Shown here: positions 59,962-64,000 of the stretch, piece by piece
How the letters are laid out: each line of letters starts with the position of its first letter
Numbering within the stretch: the first letter of the stretch is position 1
Source: Panax quinquefolius
Lineage: Eukaryota > Streptophyta > Magnoliopsida > Apiales > Araliaceae
Reading direction: 5' to 3'
Length of the DNA stretch: 64,000 nt
Assembly (NCBI GenBank): GCA_020205615.1
Contig: CM035170.1
Location: forward strand, 113,684,253-113,748,252
Translations under genes and position numbers: made by a program
The notes under the pieces: generated by a model
Told to the model about the DNA's origin: nothing
The model's database searches: none
Seen by the model: only the letters and a program-made list of their open reading frames with translations

Positions 59962-62246
59962 TGTAAGACCCCAACTTATTATTAATGAAATTTAATTTTC
60001 TCTATTTATTATTTTGAAATAGTAAGGGTTGATTTGATTAATTTGGATAGTTAGGGGTTAAATACGCAAATATTTCAAAATAAGCAAGTGGTTATAAAAT
60101 ATTCATTGTTGTCGGGGAATATTCGTTTGGTCGTGGAATATTAAATCTTTGTCGGGGAATATTAAATGCGACCAGTAGCGAATGATGTATGTAGCCCCAT
60201 ATGCTTGAGCGATTGGATGAGGAAAGCGACAAATATAAATTGTTTAAAAATACTTGGCAGTAGTTATTCACAATTAATCTTTTGTAAGACCAGAAATTTT
60301 TAAATAAAAGGAATTTCCTTTATTTATTATTTTGAAATAGTAAGGGTTGATTTGATTAATGTGGATAGTTAAGGGTTAAATATGCAAATATTTCAAAATA
60401 AATGAAGTGGTTATAAAATATTCATTGTTGTTAGGGAATATTCGTTTTGGTCGTGGAATATTAAATGCGATTCGGGAATATTAAATGCTGACTTGGCCTT
60501 GTAGCGACCGTGTGTGGTCCCCATAAACTAAAGCGATTGGATGAAGAAAATGACAAATATAAGTTGTTTTTAAATAAGCAGGCGTAGTTATTCAATTAAT
60601 CTTGTTGGAATACCCGGTGGTTAAAACACACTATTAATACGGCGTTGTTGAACGAAGTAGCACTGCGGTATTGCACCAATTATTGATTCTTACGTAAGAA
60701 GGCACTACTTTCGATAATGGTTCTGATAATTTCTTATTCAAATATTTTATTGAGTTAATAATTGTTGCGTTGATATTTTATATTCGTTGTTGTTTGATAA
60801 TTGTCATTACGATTATCTTTCATTATCGAAGCAATAATTCATATTATCTGAATAATATTATTAGATAACATTATTGGCGATGTCTACAGAAAGTTACATG
60901 CAGGAGAGGTTTGGTCACCTAATTGCTTGCAGAGTTGAAGAAATTCTTATTGGAAAGCCCTCTTTCAGGAACTACACGGTTGTCAATATTGTGATTCGTA
61001 ATATTATTTGTGAATAATTAATTATTGATTTATATGATGAGGAAAATATTGATTTTATGTGGATATAGATGGAGAAAATTTTTAAAATGACAATTGTTGA
61101 AAATTAATATTTTATCTTTTTACGATAAAATAATTCATTTAAATATATTATTTTAATAATATATTAAGCGGTGATATTTTTACAATGAATGTGGGATATA
61201 TGAGTATATGAGGAGGAAGAGTATTTTTGTGGCATTAAATGTTTAACACATGTTTTGTGTGTTGGTGGACACAATTATTAATAGAAATTTGATTATACTT
61301 TGTAAAATCACTTAGTTTGTGGATTTGGTCAATTTCTATTCTGAATTTGGAAAAACTTTCTTACGAAAAGTTGTAGAGAATTGAATTTCCTATAAAAACT
61401 CATGAGATTCGAATTTTCTGATGAAAGGGCTATTTATTATGAATTATTGAAGTTAGAAGTTCAAAAATAATTGATTTTTGGAAGTTTAAAATATTTAAAA
61501 TTAGAAAAACGTTTTTTTTTTTTTTTCTAGAAGGTGGCATGTGTTTGATGGCTGAAATCAGATTCTAGACATGTGTAGAAAATAATATAATTATATTATT
61601 AATTTATTAAATTTTCTGCTTTGGTGTTAAAGCAATTTCTATAAATAGGGTCTTGGGTTAGAATTGAAAATCACACCGAGAAACTTAAGTTTTCTCTCTA
61701 TATTATCGAGCGTATTCTTGTGAGTATTTTGAGTATACTTTGAGTATTGCTATACGGTCTGCAAGTCCAAGTCATAGCCTTTATATCAGGTGTTTTAATT
61801 TAGAAATCTTGATCTTTCGAGGTAAGGGATATTATTTTTTTGTAATGATATTATTTCTTCAATATCATTATCTTTGAAATGTTGATCTGAAGTTTTATCA
61901 AATTTGGAACTTTTTCATGTCTGGGGGTTACTATTCATGGGTTACTTTTCATGAGTTCTTATTCACGAGTTCTTATTAATGAGTTCTTATTCACGAGTTC
62001 TTATTCACGAGTACTATTCATGAAGCGTGAAGATGTTTTGTGGAATTTCTATCTTTTGGTGTGTGAGTTACTTATTCACGATGATATCGGCCTTTATTCA
62101 CGATATCTGACACTTATTCATAGAAAAATAAAATTTCTTCTTTTCGTCCAAAATATCTATTCTGGATACTAACTCTGATTGTATCCATGTTTTGATCATT
62201 CTTGAATTTTACACCACTATGATTATTTTTGAGGTATTTTTGGGCG
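59962..62246 (+). mobile_element. LTR-like block D, rearranged relative of the A/B family
   Basis: Starts TGTAAGACCCC like the B LTR; a diverged second start lies at 60283, so the first 321 bp are tandemly duplicated. Shared signals follow in order: GGGGAATATTAAATGCGAC, TATAAATAGGGTC (TATA at 61640-61647), CT-rich leader, donor-like CGAG/GTAAGGGATATT at 61822, and near 62200 the phrase GATCATTCTTGAATTTTAC found in all family LTRs. The hairpin units are missing and replaced by GAGTTCTTATTCACGA repeats (61945-62010). No true LTR end is seen; the right side runs into an LTR fragment at 62259. It is a truncated LTR or solo LTR of a sister family. Confidence 0.65.
60880..61017 (+). other. GC-richer island inside block D with a 45-codon reading frame, origin unknown
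   Basis: About 110 bases here are clearly richer in G and C than the surrounding DNA and have no counterpart at this place in the A, B or C LTRs. The frame from ATG 60880 encodes MSTESYMQERFGHLIACR and so on, ending at 61015-61017. I do not recognise it. It may be captured exon or other inserted DNA. Weak evidence for translation. Confidence 0.3.
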
Positions 62247-62258
62247 TGGATAAAATCA

Positions 62259-62310
62259 AGATTGGCTTGTGTGCATACTACTTTCAATCTCCCACTTGCA
62301 CTAAAGCCAA
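62259..62310 (-). mobile_element. 3' junction fragment of a Copia-like element (same family as the solo LTR)
   Basis: On the minus strand: TTTAGTGCAAGTGGGAGAT (purine tract style) followed by TGAAAGTAGTATGCACACAA, the exact start of the solo LTR at 41601. Only about 50 bp remain, cut by block D on one side and near the element C LTR on the other. Confidence 0.65.
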
Positions 62311-62330
62311 TCGTCATGGTATCTCATACT

Positions 62331-64000
62331 TGTAAGACCCCAGCTTTTTAATAAAGATGAATTTTTCTATAAATATTATTTTTGAATATTATGGAATAAA
62401 TTTGATATAATGTTATAGTTGTGGGTAATATTTATAAATTTTGCAAAGTATGCAAGTTGTTATAAAATATTCGTTTGGTCGGGGAATATTCTTTTGTTAG
62501 GGAATATTCGCATACAAATGCTCAATCATTAGTGGACCCCTAATGTAATTATTATCGGATTGAGAAAGCGACAAAAATATTTTATAAAAATAACTTACGG
62601 AGGTGTTACTGAATTAAAAGCTGTTGAACTACCCTATTGGTAAAAAAATACGATGTCTGGCGTAGTTGCGTAGTAGCGGTATTGATTATTGATCTTACGT
62701 AAGAAAGTCACTCACTATGCTCAATTATTGCTCTGATAATTCTTTGCATCATATCTCTTATATTATTGATTCAATTATTGTCAAATTATCATCCGTATAA
62801 TATGTTATAGTATTAAATCAATAATTGAGACGACAAGTTATAAATGATTAATAATTGTTGAAAGATTAAATATGTGTTGATGAAAAAAAATGATTTGTGG
62901 TAAGTTTGATTATTTTATGGGGGCTCGTATGTCATCATCTAAGAGTCTCTTCGTCGATAGTATTTACCTTCGTCGATAGTAATTACCTTCGTCGATAGTA
63001 ATTACCCTTGTGAATAGTATTTACCTTCGTCGATAGTATTTACCTTCGTTAATAGTAATTACCTTTACCGCAGACGTCGAACCACTTGTCGTTTCACATT
63101 ACTTAGCGTCGAACCACACTGTCGTTTCACATTCTGAGCGGCGCCAAACCGGTCGTCCAAGCCATCTTGCTTTTCACACGGCGGCGGTCTTAAGCTAGAA
63201 ATCTTCTATAAATAGAGGCCTAGGGCTTCATTATTTTTCACTTAATTCATTCAAGCTATAGAGAGAAAGTATAGAGAGAATAAGAGAGAAAGAAGAAGAG
63301 TATTTTGTTACTACTCGCTGCGATATTCAATCTCCTACCAAATGTAAGGGTGTTATTCTTTCTTATTCATGAAGAGCTGTTGTTATTCCATTGCTTATTA
63401 TTACATTGGAATAACTTTTGTATAAGTGGTTTACCCTATACTTGGTGACATTCTTCTATTATTACATTGGAACATCCTGTACATGTGTGTTTTACGGACA
63501 CTGGTTAAAATCTTTATTATTATTCTGTTGGAACATCACATGCATGTGTTTTACAGGACTGGTTAAAATCTTTATTATTACATTGGAATATCCTATCGTG
63601 TGTTTTACAGGATCTGGTTCCATCTTTATTATTCTGTTGGAACATCACTGCTTGATTGTGAATTTCACACGACTGTTCCGATTATTTATTATTACATTGG
63701 AATAACTTTTATGCATGCGATCTATCGCATGCGTGGTGATTTCTTTTGTTATTCTATTCTTTATTATACCCGGTTGGTTAAAACTTTGACTTCTATACTC
63801 CATGAAATTAGTAGAATATCCTTGATATTTGCGTTTCATTCGATATCTTTTCATGGAAATATTCTTACGATCATTCTTGAATTTTACTCTACAAAACAAA
63901 GATGTCGTGTTGACAATTTGGACGTTAATAATTCTGGATAAAATAATTCTTGAACTTGTTTTATTGAATTCTTATATCATTGTCATCATCCTCATATTTA
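62331..64000 (+). repeat. LTR of element C (same family as B), running off the right edge
   Basis: Starts TGTAAGACCCC and follows the B LTR closely: U3 19-bp repeats at 62949-63065, TATAAATA at 63207-63214, hairpin units 63370-63760 and the GACGTTAATAATTCTGGATA segment near 63925. Compared with B it has a different, GC-richer piece just before the promoter (63070-63190: CCACTTGTCGTTTCACATT repeats), and its donor-like site is weaker (ATGTAAGGG). Whether a whole element follows cannot be seen. Confidence 0.88.

Overview
This is a window of nuclear DNA from a flowering plant, most likely a eudicot. Its genes have many short exons with GT-AG introns, the intergenic DNA is very AT-rich, and plant transposons (Ty3/Gypsy chromovirus, Copia-type solo LTRs, TRIM, hAT, Mutator-like, Stowaway, Helitron) make up more than half of the bases. 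I could not fix the species. I recognise three real host genes. All exon boundaries were worked out by hand from splice signals and protein family similarity.

Left part (1-10.3 kb): on the minus strand, the first three coding exons of a DP protein (E2F dimerisation partner). The rest of the gene lies beyond the left edge, and a 1.2-kb hAT element with a perfect 8-bp target duplication sits in its third intron. A 5-kb AT-rich intergenic stretch with a Mutator-type MITE follows. Then (10.3-22.3 kb), also on the minus strand, comes a complete 11-exon gene for an organellar histidyl-tRNA synthetase. Its introns hold a hAT element, a Stowaway MITE, a candidate solo LTR, another TIR element and a TRIM-like element. 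All eleven exons join in frame to 503 codons, but codon 88 is TAA where the family has a conserved lysine.

Middle (24.2-43.9 kb): LTR element A (24190-32682, minus strand, target duplication GGGCC) has 2.4-2.5-kb LTRs, keeps only gag, protease and the start of RT, and carries a tandem array built from LTR sequence. A five-exon gene for a heavy-metal-associated isoprenylated plant protein (HIPP; two HMA domains, C-terminal CSIM) lies at 35.7-37.5 kb on the plus strand. Beyond it is a decayed Helitron helicase, split by a 1852-bp solo LTR with a clean 5-bp duplication, and then an AT-rich tandem array with a period of about 130 bp.

Right part (43.9-64 kb): LTR element B (43862-54134, plus strand, target duplication CATTA) has 2.7-kb LTRs and a frameshifted Tekay/Del-like gag-pol with a chromodomain-like tail. 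A quiet interval follows, with a tRNA-derived SINE-like insert and a Stowaway MITE split by a foldback element. The window ends in a rearranged LTR-like block (D) and the start of another LTR of the same family (C).

The most interesting points are: the in-frame stop in an otherwise intact essential gene; a splice-donor-like site shared by the A, B and D LTRs, which pairs with an acceptor just before gag and predicts a spliced gag mRNA; arrays of short hairpins in the LTR leaders; several transposon-in-transposon insertions with readable target duplications; and LTR-LTR differences that cluster at CpG-like spots, which may be consensus error and so affect how the pol frameshifts are read.
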